64,000 nt of DNA from CAYOHR01 sp964512145. Its GTDB lineage: Bacteria; Bacteroidota; Bacteroidia; Flavobacteriales_G; JALEGO01. Numbering within the stretch: the first letter of the stretch is position 1; every line of letters begins with the position of its first letter. The notes under the pieces are model-generated. The model ran no database searches, was not told the origin of the DNA, and saw nothing but the letters and a program-made list of their open reading frames with translations. This document shows positions 9,407-18,622 of this stretch, in pieces. The DNA lies in the NCBI GenBank assembly GCA_964512145.1, contig CAZEIM010000013.1, positions 4,095 through 68,094 of the forward strand, written 5' to 3'. Made by a program: the position numbers and the translations under genes.

Positions 9407-9964
9407 TTAATCAAGCACTTTAAACTTGTGTAAAGTGGTTTCACCACTTTCTAATGCTTCAAGTACATGTATTTCAAAAGGAGTTTTAATTGGCTCGGCT
9501 AACCACATAAAATTTGTATTTTCAAAGTTAGGAGCAAAATTTGAAGATTTTTTACCATTTGCGTTTTTAAGCGTCTTTTTCTGAATTTCTTTTTCATCTT
9601 TATAAATTTTGATGGTAAAATGAGAAAGGTTTGATGCGATTTCAGATTCTCTAACCACGAATAATTGAATAATTCCCCCTTTGGCATGAACTCTATATTG
9701 GTCTAATTGCTGATCGGTTTTATTTTTTTCCCAATTACCATCTTTTGCTTCTTTTTTTACTTTTTCAACCATTTCTTCAGCACTTTGATAGCTAATATTA
9801 GTAATGTTGTTTTGGGTATTTAATACATCGAATTTTTGAATATTGTGGTTGTAAATTTTTTTAGTCTCACCTTTTTGCCAGTTAGCAATAGATAATTCTT
9901 TTTGAGCTGTAATATTACCTGTAATTAAAGCAATAAATGAAACGATTAAAGCAGGTGATTTCAT
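9407..9964 (-). CDS. secreted protein of unknown function, first gene of the flippase-PASTA-rluD operon
   Basis: 185 residues with a signal peptide (~1-20, cleavage after ITAQ). The mature part is Lys/Asn-rich with alternating beta segments and no motif that I recognise. It ends KFKVLD without a sorting domain, so it is probably periplasmic or loosely outer-membrane associated. Only 9 bp separate it from the flippase-like gene, making it the likely operon leader. ATG start at 9964 is supported by the signal peptide. Confidence 0.7.
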   Translation of the reverse strand: MKSPALIVSFIALITGNITAQKELSIANWQKGETKKIYNHNIQKFDVLNTQNNITNISYQSAEEMVEKVKKEAKDGNWEKNKTDQQLDQYRVHAKGGIIQLFVVRESEIASNLSHFTIKIYKDEKEIQKKTLKNANGKKSSNFAPNFENTNFMWLAEPIKTPFEIHVLEALESGETTLHKFKVLD

Positions 9965-10062
9965 AGATAAAATTTTAGTAAATATAACTATACAAATTAA
10001 ATGGATACATTTTTAAAAGAAAAATAATCCGATAAATCATTAAAAAAGCTTTGCATAAAGTT

Positions 10063-10070
10063 TAAATTTG
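10063..10070 (+). promoter_or_regulatory. candidate Bacteroidota -7 promoter element for the DUF1801 gene
   Basis: TAAATTTG matches TAnnTTTG exactly and lies 20 bp before the ATG at 10091. No convincing -33 TTTG is found at the normal distance. Confidence 0.4.
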
Positions 10071-10090
10071 AATAATCTTAATTACTATAT

Positions 10091-10471
10091 ATGCATTCGG
10101 TTGAGGAATATATCCAGCAGCATGAAGGGTTTATTCAAGATATTTTAAAATATCTACACCATTGGTTGTCCGAAACTATGCTGTTAAGTCCCACCATTCG
10201 ATACAAAATACCATTTTATGATTATAAGCGTTGGGTTTGTTATTTAAATGTGTTACCAGGTAAGATTGGAGTTGAGTTAGCTTTTATTAGAGGCAATGAA
10301 TTGTCAAATATTAATGGAGTTTTACAAAGTAAAGGACGAAAACAGGTCATGGGTATTGAATTTAAAAGTGTACAAGATATTTCAATATCAACTTTACATG
10401 AAATAATGCAAGAAGCATTATTATTAGATGAAAAAATTCCCTATAAAATTAAAAGCAGAAATATTATTTAG
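10091..10471 (+). CDS. DUF1801 domain protein
   Basis: A 126-residue soluble protein with the DUF1801 (YdhG-like) pattern: an N-terminal helix (MHSVEEYIQQHEGFIQDIL), then LSPTIRYKIPFYDYKRWVCYLN and a terminal helical part. Members fold like a small alpha/beta YdhG domain related to iron-chaperone-like proteins, but no biochemical role is firmly known. It is monocistronic, flanked by opposite-strand genes, and its last four bases overlap the end of the convergent DUF1501 gene. An ATG start at 10091 is well placed behind a -7 box. Confidence 0.8.
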   Translation: MHSVEEYIQQHEGFIQDILKYLHHWLSETMLLSPTIRYKIPFYDYKRWVCYLNVLPGKIGVELAFIRGNELSNINGVLQSKGRKQVMGIEFKSVQDISISTLHEIMQEALLLDEKIPYKIKSRNII

Positions 10472-12024
10472 TCTATTTTAACCAGAGGTTTGGTGATAAA
10501 ATGATTGTTTTGTTGTACTCGAATGTAATAATTACCGCTTGGTAGAGTAGATAAATCAATTGGAATTTTGTGATTTCCTTCTTCAAGAGATTTATCCATG
10601 ATTATTTTTATTTCAGCACCTAAGGAGTTATATACAGATATTTTTATTTTGGCATTTGAGGTAGACATTTCTAAATAAGAAATATTTTGTGTTGGATTGG
10701 GAAAAAGTTGTATGTCAGTTAATTGTTTTTTCTCGTTTGTAGTTGTTGATAATTTACAACCATCATCAATGATATCTAAATAAGTATATCCACTATACAT
10801 TAAATTTCTTACGTCATTTTCATCAACTCCAAACCAGTCTTGCAAAATGCTTCCGTATACATCTCTAAAATCATATTCCATAGCAACACCCTCTTGATCT
10901 TGTACACTAGTTGGAATTTGAGGATTATTTCCTAAAATTTGTGGTTTAACACAAGATCCAAAAATAAATAATGGAGCAGCTGTTCCATGATCGGTTCCCC
11001 AACTTCCATTGGAGGCTATTTGTCTTCCAAACTCAGAGAGAGTAACAGATACAACTCTTCCATCTAATCCTTGTTGATTTAAATCGTTTTGAAATGCCAA
11101 CATAGCATCGCTTACATTTTTTAATAAATCGGCATGAGTTCCTGTAGTTGTATCTCCACTATTTACTTGGTTGGCATGAGTATCAAAATTGTCTTGTGTA
11201 ACAACGTATATTTTAGTTTGCATTCCGCCAGAAATTAGTAGCGCAACATTTCTTAGTTGTTCTGCTATGTTAGTACTAGGGTAGGCAACCATATTTGTCC
11301 CAGAATTTGCTGCATTGGTAACTTCTCCAGCATATGCATTGTTTTGTTGGATGGATTCACGTAAAAAAGACAATTCATGGCCATAATTTGTGGCCGGCAC
11401 ACTCGTAGAGGTTCCTTCGTATAATTGAGAGAAGTTAAGAGGATCGGTTAATGCGATACTAAAATTTGCCACTGAACCCTGACAGGTTTCTGAAACAGCC
11501 GAACCCATAGCAATAGCAATGGGATGAGGTGTAGAAGAGTTTGGGTAGTTATCTGGGAATCCTGGGTATATAGTGTCTAAATATCTCCCCGCCCAGCCAG
11601 TATTCCAAATTTCATCGGCCGGAGATCCTGTGTTCCAAATATCAACCGATCTAAAATGAGAGCGATTTTGATTTGGATAAGCAACATTTTGAATAATTCC
11701 TAAGTTTCCATTATCATAAATATTTTTAATTCCTGTCATTACTGGATGAAATCCTACTAAACTTGTAACCGGTAAAATACTGGTTTCGGGTAAAATAATA
11801 TTTTGTCGAGCATTCCAAAGGTTAGCATATTGATCTCGAGGAATGACCGTATGTAATCCATCGTTTCCTCCTAAAAGTTGAACAATAACTAAAATACGAT
11901 CGTTAGAGGTATTTATTTTTCCTAATAAAGGGCTATTTGGAATAGCAGATAGTTTTAAACCATTACATATCATTGGAACGGTTAATGATATTCCTGTGGT
12001 TTTTATAAAATCTCTTCTTTTCAT
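10468..12024 (-). CDS. DUF1501 protein with twin-arginine-like leader and T9SS sorting domain
   Basis: DUF1501 proteins belong to the alkaline-phosphatase/sulfatase-like superfamily and are usually encoded beside DUF1800. Here the typical elements are visible: RILVIVQLLGGNDGLHTVIPRDQY near residue 45, then SRAD-like and TLSEFGRQIASNGSWGTDHGTAAP (~330-355), which carries the conserved EFGR and GTDHG motifs. The chosen start, ATG 12024 (MKRRDFIKTTG), places an RR leader typical of these proteins 5 bp after the DUF1800 stop; ATG 12045 would add seven residues. The C-terminus (IQLFPNPTQNISYLEM to NYYIRVQQN) is a T9SS type A tail, so this partner is surface-exported. Confidence 0.9.
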   Translation of the reverse strand: MKRRDFIKTTGISLTVPMICNGLKLSAIPNSPLLGKINTSNDRILVIVQLLGGNDGLHTVIPRDQYANLWNARQNIILPETSILPVTSLVGFHPVMTGIKNIYDNGNLGIIQNVAYPNQNRSHFRSVDIWNTGSPADEIWNTGWAGRYLDTIYPGFPDNYPNSSTPHPIAIAMGSAVSETCQGSVANFSIALTDPLNFSQLYEGTSTSVPATNYGHELSFLRESIQQNNAYAGEVTNAANSGTNMVAYPSTNIAEQLRNVALLISGGMQTKIYVVTQDNFDTHANQVNSGDTTTGTHADLLKNVSDAMLAFQNDLNQQGLDGRVVSVTLSEFGRQIASNGSWGTDHGTAAPLFIFGSCVKPQILGNNPQIPTSVQDQEGVAMEYDFRDVYGSILQDWFGVDENDVRNLMYSGYTYLDIIDDGCKLSTTTNEKKQLTDIQLFPNPTQNISYLEMSTSNAKIKISVYNSLGAEIKIIMDKSLEEGNHKIPIDLSTLPSGNYYIRVQQNNHFITKPLVKID

Positions 12025-12029
12025 AGGGA

Positions 12030-13679
12030 TTAACTTAAATGGCATTCGGCCAGGTTATACATTACCGTTAATACATTTTCTAATTTTTCTTCAATTGCTT
12101 CGGCTAATGCTATATCAGAAGGATTATTTACATAGTCGTTATATTCAACCGTCCATTCAAAATCGGGTAATCCAGGTAATAAAATTTGTTTTAACGAGTC
12201 TTTTTGTGTTTGAGGGATTTCAACAGGAAAAAATATCTTAGCAAATTCATCTATCACAGAATTAGGGTCGTATGGATTGTCTATATATGTTATTAATTCT
12301 AATGGTTTTATGGTTAAAATAATTCCGCTCGTTTGGTATCCAAATCCTAAAATGCGTGTTACAAATTTAGAACGTTGTTGCAACGATGAAGCGTTAATCC
12401 ACATCCTATAATATAGTGGAGATTGATAATATGCTTTCCAACCGGCAACACTCGGAGGTCCATGATATTGCATTTGCCAGTCTTCTAAATGATCCATCAT
12501 GAGCAAAGAAATATGATGCTTATCTTGCCAGTTACTTGGTAAAGTAACGTGAGATTGTTTTAAGACAGATATCATATAATCGATGGGACTTTTAATTAAA
12601 GGACCAATGCTTTGAATATCGAAAAAATGTTCACTTTTTAACAATGCTTCTAATGCCGGTTTAATTTCATAATTGTTGGTTCTTAAAATTAAAGCCATAG
12701 GCTCAATTATATTGTCTTCGATGTCTTGATTTATTTCATAGTAAACAAACCAACGATATAATTTTCGGCATATATGTTTTGAAACCTCTTCTTTTTGAAA
12801 TATGATGTCAATTAAGTAGCTATACTCTTGATCTCCCAGGTTATTTATTACCTCGTTATTAAATTTTGACGAGAGTGTTTTCGTTCCTGTTTCATGATCG
12901 GTATTTGAAAATGCGGAAGTAACGTAATTTAACCCTCCGCTACCGGCAAATCCTATCATATACCAGCCGGTTAATACTTTTGCCATTTCAAAAATATCTG
13001 ATTCGGTATAATGGGTATAATCTCCAGGTCCAATTTGTGGCCCTTTACCAATTGTAAATAATTCTAATAATTCGCGGGCGTAATTTTCATTTGGATATCC
13101 TTTTATATTTTGGTCGCCATTCAAAAATCGCAACATAGCAGGTTCTATGGTAACGTCTTTTATAAGTTGCTTAAAATTTCCAAACGCTTTATCTCTTAAT
13201 AAAACATTATAATTATACTTAGCTCTAGAGTCGGGTATATTTGAAACACCGAAATGATTAATCCAAAACAAGGTAAGCTTTTCTCGAATAGACATTCCTT
13301 CATTCATCATTAATAAAAAATTCCAGGCTGTTAAACTATAGTTTCTTTGAGTTTCAGACCACCCACCTGTATTAGGTTTATCTACCCATGTTTCTCCTAT
13401 AGCACAATCGGGATCGCTTGCATAATAATAGTTTACGGGTGGAGTTGGTTGAGGTAGTATTTGAAAAAGCTGGTTTATAGTGTTGTTTAAGCCTAAACTA
13501 ACCGATTGTTTAATTAATTGATACGTTGGGCCAAACGTAGTTCTTCTTAACAAGTGAGAAGCCTTCCAATAGTCCCAAGTTCCTGCATATGGATTAAAGC
13601 TTAAACTTACCTTTTTTTGAGAAGATTTAACCGTTGTATTTTTTCCTAAGCTAGAGTGAATGAATTTTTTCCGTTGCAT
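12030..13679 (-). CDS. DUF1800 domain protein, partner of DUF1501
   Basis: 549 residues with the DUF1800 hallmarks: an early segment with WKASHLLRRTTFGPTY, then REKLTLFWINHFGVS (~140-155), ENYARELLELFTIG (~195-208), and VAGWKAYYQSPLYYRMWINASSL in the C-terminal half. The biochemical role is unknown, but the DUF1800-DUF1501 pair is widespread in Bacteroidota and Planctomycetes and the two are assumed to act together. It has no obvious Sec signal peptide and no T9SS tail, unlike its partner. The 5-bp spacing to DUF1501 shows one transcription unit with DUF1800 first. Confidence 0.9.
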   Translation of the reverse strand: MQRKKFIHSSLGKNTTVKSSQKKVSLSFNPYAGTWDYWKASHLLRRTTFGPTYQLIKQSVSLGLNNTINQLFQILPQPTPPVNYYYASDPDCAIGETWVDKPNTGGWSETQRNYSLTAWNFLLMMNEGMSIREKLTLFWINHFGVSNIPDSRAKYNYNVLLRDKAFGNFKQLIKDVTIEPAMLRFLNGDQNIKGYPNENYARELLELFTIGKGPQIGPGDYTHYTESDIFEMAKVLTGWYMIGFAGSGGLNYVTSAFSNTDHETGTKTLSSKFNNEVINNLGDQEYSYLIDIIFQKEEVSKHICRKLYRWFVYYEINQDIEDNIIEPMALILRTNNYEIKPALEALLKSEHFFDIQSIGPLIKSPIDYMISVLKQSHVTLPSNWQDKHHISLLMMDHLEDWQMQYHGPPSVAGWKAYYQSPLYYRMWINASSLQQRSKFVTRILGFGYQTSGIILTIKPLELITYIDNPYDPNSVIDEFAKIFFPVEIPQTQKDSLKQILLPGLPDFEWTVEYNDYVNNPSDIALAEAIEEKLENVLTVMYNLAECHLS

Positions 13680-13798
13680 CTCTTTTTAACATTAATTTAA
13701 AATATATTTTTATACAATCCAATTTAAATAACATTTATTCGGAATAATATTTTGAATATTCAATATTTATTTTGTTTAATTACTGCTTTGGAATGTAC

Positions 13799-13806
13799 TA
13801 TCTTTG
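13799..13806 (+). promoter_or_regulatory. candidate -7 promoter element for the metalloprotease gene
   Basis: TATCTTTG matches TAnnTTTG exactly, 15 bp before the ATG at 13821. A TTTG at 13771-13774 could serve as the -33 element, though the 24-bp spacing is a little long. Confidence 0.5.
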
Positions 13807-13820
13807 GCTAAAAAATAATC

Positions 13821-15911
13821 ATGCATAAGTATTTCTTTTTTATTTTAATTGTTATTATAAACATTCCTGTTTTTTCTCAAGATTTACCTTTTTGTGGTTC
13901 CGATGAAATGAGAATGGAGAATTTATTAAAAGAAAATTCTATTGCTCAAGCAGTAGCTAAACGAGAGAAAATACTGGAAGATTTTACGTTAGAATATAAA
14001 CAAAAACAAAAGTCTACATCTACTATTTATACTATTCCTGTTGTATTTCATGTAATTCATGTAAACGGAACAGAAAATATTGAAGATGAACAAATATATG
14101 ACGCTATGCGAATATTAAATGAAACATTTAGAAAAACTAGACCCGATTCAGGAATTATAGTGAGTGCTTTTAAGCCAATTCATGCCGATTGTGAAATTGA
14201 GTTTAAGCTTGCTCAAAAAGATCCTTTTGGAGTTTGTACCAAGGGGATTAATAGAATCTATTCTTCATTAACAGAAATAGGTGACCATTCGGTGAAAAAT
14301 TTAATTCAATGGCCTACCAATCAATATTTAAATGTATATGTTGTTAAAAATGCAGCAGGTTTAGCTGGTCATGCAGTTTGGCCATCGGATGCAGATACTA
14401 TTCCACAATGGGATGGTATTGTTATGTCGCACAATTATGTTGGAAGCATAGGAACATCTAACCCAACACGATCGGTTGTTTTAGCTCATGAATGTGGACA
14501 TTATCTTAATTTACATCATATTTGGGGAGGGAATAACGTGCCGGGTTACTATTATTATCCATGTTGTAACCCAGGAAAAGATTGTACTATCGATGATTTT
14601 GTCATGGACACTCCACCCACTATAGGATGGCAAACATGTAATTTGTCTGCCAGCTCATGCGGAAACGCAGTTGATAATGTTCAAAATGTAATGGATTATT
14701 CATATTGTAATATTATGTTTACTCAAGGTCAAAAAGACAGAATGCATGCTTGTTTAAATAGTTCTATTGCTGGCAGAAATAATTTGTGGAGTACTTTAAA
14801 CTTAATAAACACAGGCGTTTTAAATGATTCTAGTATATTTTGTTCGGTTGAATTTAAGGCAAACCGTCAAGTTATTTGTGAAAGCATTACCAATTCAATA
14901 ACTTTTAGCAATACATCATATCATGGAGTAATTGATTCGGTACTATGGTATTTTCCGGGTGCTGATTCAATTTATTCTACAGCAGATAATCCAACGATTA
15001 CGTATTCGGTTCCGGGTAATTATCCTGTAACACTTACCGTATATCAAAATAATGTATCCTATAGTTTAACCAAGCCTAATTATATAAACGTATTACCTTT
15101 AAGTGGTCACAGTTATCCGTTTGGGGAAGATTTTGAATATATAAACAACCTACAAGCCAATAACTGGTTTAGCTACGATTATAACATTGGTTATACATGG
15201 GAATTAAGTGACCAGGTATCGGCAAAATGGGGCACAAAAAGTATAATGGTTCATAACTATAACGCCAATTATGAGATAAAAACTGAATTATATAGTCCAG
15301 TAGTGGATATTAGCAATGTAGATTCGGCATTTTTATTTTTTTCATATGCTTACGCTTCAAAAAATGATGAAAACACCGATAGGCTTCAGGTTTTTCTTAA
15401 CAAAAATTGCAATGCTTGGCAGCCTAGATTAACGTTAACAGCATCTCAATTAAAAACGTCACCCAATGAAGCTACTATTCCCTTTTTTCCTGATGAAACA
15501 GAGTGGAGAGATACTGTGATTTATATACCTATTTTTTTTTATTCGGATAATTTTCGTTTCCGCTTTTCATTTGAGGGTAGGGGAGGAAATAATATTTTTA
15601 TAGATAATATTAATGTGGATAGAAAACCATTAATGGCATCGAATAGAAGGTTAGATAAACTAAAAGATGCTAACATTACTATTTATCCAAACCCTGTACA
15701 AGAAAATTTATATGTAAAAACAAATATTCATTCAAAGAATATTCAATCTGTAAAAGTATTGGATATGCTTGGAATACAACAAAATATTTATTGGAATGCA
15801 TTAAAAAACAATCTAATAGAAGTGGATTTAAAAAATGTACAGAAAGGGGTTTATATATTAAATATACATACTCATGAGAAGAGCTTTTCAACCATTTTTT
15901 TGGTTAATTAA
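13821..15911 (+). CDS. secreted M43 (pappalysin-like) zinc metalloprotease with PKD and T9SS sorting domains
   Basis: An extracellular endopeptidase. Residues 1-19 are a signal peptide (ending VFSQD). The protease domain (~70-330) contains HECGHYLNLHH, with zinc ligands His223, His227 and His233 and catalytic Glu224. It also has the downstream DTPP segment and Met-turn NVMDYSYC (~290) that define the metzincin family M43. A PKD-like domain (~345-425, SVPGNYPVTLTVY) and a jelly-roll or adhesion-type domain (~430-600) follow. The final ~75 residues (ITIYPNPVQENLYV to GVYILNIHT) are a T9SS type A tail. Length and order match Bacteroidota M43 proteases. It ends 8 bp before the convergent parC. 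Confidence 0.92.
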   Translation: MHKYFFFILIVIINIPVFSQDLPFCGSDEMRMENLLKENSIAQAVAKREKILEDFTLEYKQKQKSTSTIYTIPVVFHVIHVNGTENIEDEQIYDAMRILNETFRKTRPDSGIIVSAFKPIHADCEIEFKLAQKDPFGVCTKGINRIYSSLTEIGDHSVKNLIQWPTNQYLNVYVVKNAAGLAGHAVWPSDADTIPQWDGIVMSHNYVGSIGTSNPTRSVVLAHECGHYLNLHHIWGGNNVPGYYYYPCCNPGKDCTIDDFVMDTPPTIGWQTCNLSASSCGNAVDNVQNVMDYSYCNIMFTQGQKDRMHACLNSSIAGRNNLWSTLNLINTGVLNDSSIFCSVEFKANRQVICESITNSITFSNTSYHGVIDSVLWYFPGADSIYSTADNPTITYSVPGNYPVTLTVYQNNVSYSLTKPNYINVLPLSGHSYPFGEDFEYINNLQANNWFSYDYNIGYTWELSDQVSAKWGTKSIMVHNYNANYEIKTELYSPVVDISNVDSAFLFFSYAYASKNDENTDRLQVFLNKNCNAWQPRLTLTASQLKTSPNEATIPFFPDETEWRDTVIYIPIFFYSDNFRFRFSFEGRGGNNIFIDNINVDRKPLMASNRRLDKLKDANITIYPNPVQENLYVKTNIHSKNIQSVKVLDMLGIQQNIYWNALKNNLIEVDLKNVQKGVYILNIHTHEKSFSTIFLVN

Positions 15912-15919
15912 ATAGAAGG

Positions 15920-18622
15920 TTAAAACTCCAATTCTATTTGATTATTGTTTTCTTCGGAATCGTTTCTTTTGGGTTCTTTTTTTACTGGGTTAGAATTGAT
16001 TATTGGAGTTGTATTATTAAGTTTTATAGAGGGATCGTTAGCGCCATCTAATAATACTTCTTGAGGAGTGGAGTCGTCTAATAAAATTAACTCTTCTAAG
16101 TTAGGTTGTAATGGCTCTAATAACTCAATACTAGAAACATCAAAAGGACTTAGCCTATTTCCTTGTGCTTTTAATCCTTTGATAGATATAAATTCAGCAA
16201 GATTAATGGTTTGGTTTTCTCGTTTTTTATCTTTAAACAATATTTCTATGCGAGGAACCCAATCTAAGCTCGTTATTTCTAAATATGAACCTGGAGTTTC
16301 TGAAATAAAATATACTTTTTTATCACTTTCCTCCGCTAAAAACCTTTTAACAAAAAATTGTTTTTTTTCTTCATCCCAATATACAGCTGAAATAGGTTTA
16401 TTTGGTTTCCATTTTTCAATAATTAAGATATCTGTATCAAAATGTGTAGTTGTATCAAAACCCGTAATTCGGTAATATCCTTCTTGGTATATGCTAATTA
16501 TTTTATCTTCTGCATCAAATTCACCCAATAATTCACCTCTTCCTTCGGTGTTTAATTTTTGTACAGAATCATCGAACCAAATTTTTAGAGCTCCTAACGT
16601 AGAAACTCCCTTTTCTTTTTGCTCAATCTTTTTTACAGGGTATTTGGTAACAATATTTCCGGATGCGCCCCTACCTTTAATACCGATTTGACTAAAATCT
16701 ACATCAAATTTTAATTTTTTTAATTTCGGCAATGGTTTAAGTAACACATTAACTACCTCGGCTTCTCCATTGGGATTTACAGATAAATATAATACTTCAG
16801 ATCCTTTGGTCCCTTTGGTAAGAGGATATTCTTTATCACGAGTAACTCCGGTAACTTGAAACCGTTTAATCATGGTTGATCCTTGAGATCCATCTCGGTA
16901 GATCACATTATAGGTAGTTCTATTGTCGGATTTATTCCATACGGCAACGTGCAAAATATTTTTTCCCACAAAAGTTTTGGCTGAAACTTTCGTCACCAAC
17001 ATATTGCCATCTTTTCTGATGACAATAATATCATCTATATCGGAACAATCACATACGTACTCTGATTCGTTTTTCTTTAAAGATGTTCCTATAAAACCTT
17101 CGTTTTTATCAACATATAATTTTACATTGGCAACCGCTACTCTTGTTCTTTCAATGGTATCAAATAATCGTATTTCGGTTTTTCGTTCTCTGCCCGAGCC
17201 GTATTTTTTCTTTAAATCTTTAAAGTATTGTATGGTAAAAGCAACGATGTTTTTAAGGTTTTCTTCAACCGAAGCTAATTCTTGTTCTAAGCTTTGAATA
17301 TAGTTTTCAGCTTTAGAGCTATCAAACTTAGTAATTCGTTTAATTCGTATTTCAGTCAGTTTAGCTACATCTTCGTCTGTTACTGTTCTTACTAATTTTT
17401 TAATATGTGGTTTAAGTTTTGTATGAATAGTTTCAATAATACTTTCCCAGGTTTCACAGTCTTCAATATCGCGATATATTTTATTTTCTATAAATATTTT
17501 TTCTAATGAAGCGAAATGCCAAAGCTCTAAAAGTTCATCTTTTCTAATTTGCTGCTCTAACCTTAATAACTCTAGGGTATTATCGGTGCTTTTTTTAAGC
17601 ATTTCTTCTACCGAAATAAAAAGTGGCCGATCATTTTCGATTACACAAGCATTTGGGGAAATAGAAATTTCGCAATCGGTAAATGCGTATAAGGCGTCTA
17701 TCATTTGGTCGGGTGAATATCCCGGTTGTAAGTGAATTAATATTTCAACATTTTCAGCCGTGTTATCTTCTATTTTTTTAATTTTTATTTTTCCGTTATC
17801 ATTCGCTTTTAAGATGGAATCAATTAAGCTGGATGTTGTTGTTCCAAAAGGAATTTCTTTTATCACCAGTGATTTTTTATCTATCACATCAATAACTGCT
17901 CTTACTCGTATTTTTCCTCCACGTAAACCTCCGTTGTAATTAGAAAAATCAGCTAAACCTCTTGTCGCAAAATCTGGTAACAACTGAAAGGATTGTTTTT
18001 TTAGGTAGGCTATTGATGCATCAATTAATTCGTTAAAATTATGAGGAAGTATTTTGCAGGCTAACCCCACCGCTATACCCTCTACTCCTTGTGCTAATAC
18101 AAGCGGAAATTTAACAGGGAGAGCAATAGGCTCTTTGTTTCTTCCATCGTACGAAAGTTGCCACTGGGTTGTTTTTGGATTAAAAAGTACTTCTAAAGCA
18201 AATTTTGAGAGCCTTGCTTCTATATATCGAGGAGCGGCTGCTGAATCTCCGGTATAAATATTTCCCCAGTTTCCCTGTGTATCAATTAACAATTCCTTTT
18301 GTCCCATCTGAACCATGGCATCGCCTATAGAAGCATCACCATGTGGATGATATTTCATGGTATTTCCAATAACATTAGCTACTTTATTGTATCTGCCATC
18401 TTCCAATTCGTACATAGAATGTAATATTCTTCTTTGTACGGGTTTTAATCCATCATAGTGTAAAGGAACGGCTCTTTCTAAAATTACATAAGAGGCATAA
18501 TCTAAAAAATAATCCTTATACATTCCGGAAACGGGTATAATTCGATCATTTTGAAAATCCGAATTATTCATTTCAGGATTTACACCTTCTGTGGGTTCGT
18601 TATATTCAGTATCTTCATTCAT
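15920..18622 (-). CDS. parC: DNA topoisomerase IV subunit A
   Basis: Cleaves and religates DNA to decatenate daughter chromosomes, acting as a heterotetramer with ParE. The N-terminal breakage-reunion domain has LKPVQRRILHSM, the YHPHGDASIGDAMV region and APRYIEARL with catalytic Tyr133. The tower and coiled-coil parts follow, then a degenerate beta-pinwheel C-terminus and an acidic/Asn-rich tail ending IELEF. The C-terminal part lacks an evident GyrA box (QxRRGGKG), which favours ParC over GyrA. At 900 residues the length is normal for the Bacteroidota type. The start codon overlaps the parE stop by one base (TAATG), so the two are translationally coupled. Confidence 0.93.
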   Translation of the reverse strand: MNEDTEYNEPTEGVNPEMNNSDFQNDRIIPVSGMYKDYFLDYASYVILERAVPLHYDGLKPVQRRILHSMYELEDGRYNKVANVIGNTMKYHPHGDASIGDAMVQMGQKELLIDTQGNWGNIYTGDSAAAPRYIEARLSKFALEVLFNPKTTQWQLSYDGRNKEPIALPVKFPLVLAQGVEGIAVGLACKILPHNFNELIDASIAYLKKQSFQLLPDFATRGLADFSNYNGGLRGGKIRVRAVIDVIDKKSLVIKEIPFGTTTSSLIDSILKANDNGKIKIKKIEDNTAENVEILIHLQPGYSPDQMIDALYAFTDCEISISPNACVIENDRPLFISVEEMLKKSTDNTLELLRLEQQIRKDELLELWHFASLEKIFIENKIYRDIEDCETWESIIETIHTKLKPHIKKLVRTVTDEDVAKLTEIRIKRITKFDSSKAENYIQSLEQELASVEENLKNIVAFTIQYFKDLKKKYGSGRERKTEIRLFDTIERTRVAVANVKLYVDKNEGFIGTSLKKNESEYVCDCSDIDDIIVIRKDGNMLVTKVSAKTFVGKNILHVAVWNKSDNRTTYNVIYRDGSQGSTMIKRFQVTGVTRDKEYPLTKGTKGSEVLYLSVNPNGEAEVVNVLLKPLPKLKKLKFDVDFSQIGIKGRGASGNIVTKYPVKKIEQKEKGVSTLGALKIWFDDSVQKLNTEGRGELLGEFDAEDKIISIYQEGYYRITGFDTTTHFDTDILIIEKWKPNKPISAVYWDEEKKQFFVKRFLAEESDKKVYFISETPGSYLEITSLDWVPRIEILFKDKKRENQTINLAEFISIKGLKAQGNRLSPFDVSSIELLEPLQPNLEELILLDDSTPQEVLLDGANDPSIKLNNTTPIINSNPVKKEPKRNDSEENNNQIELEF

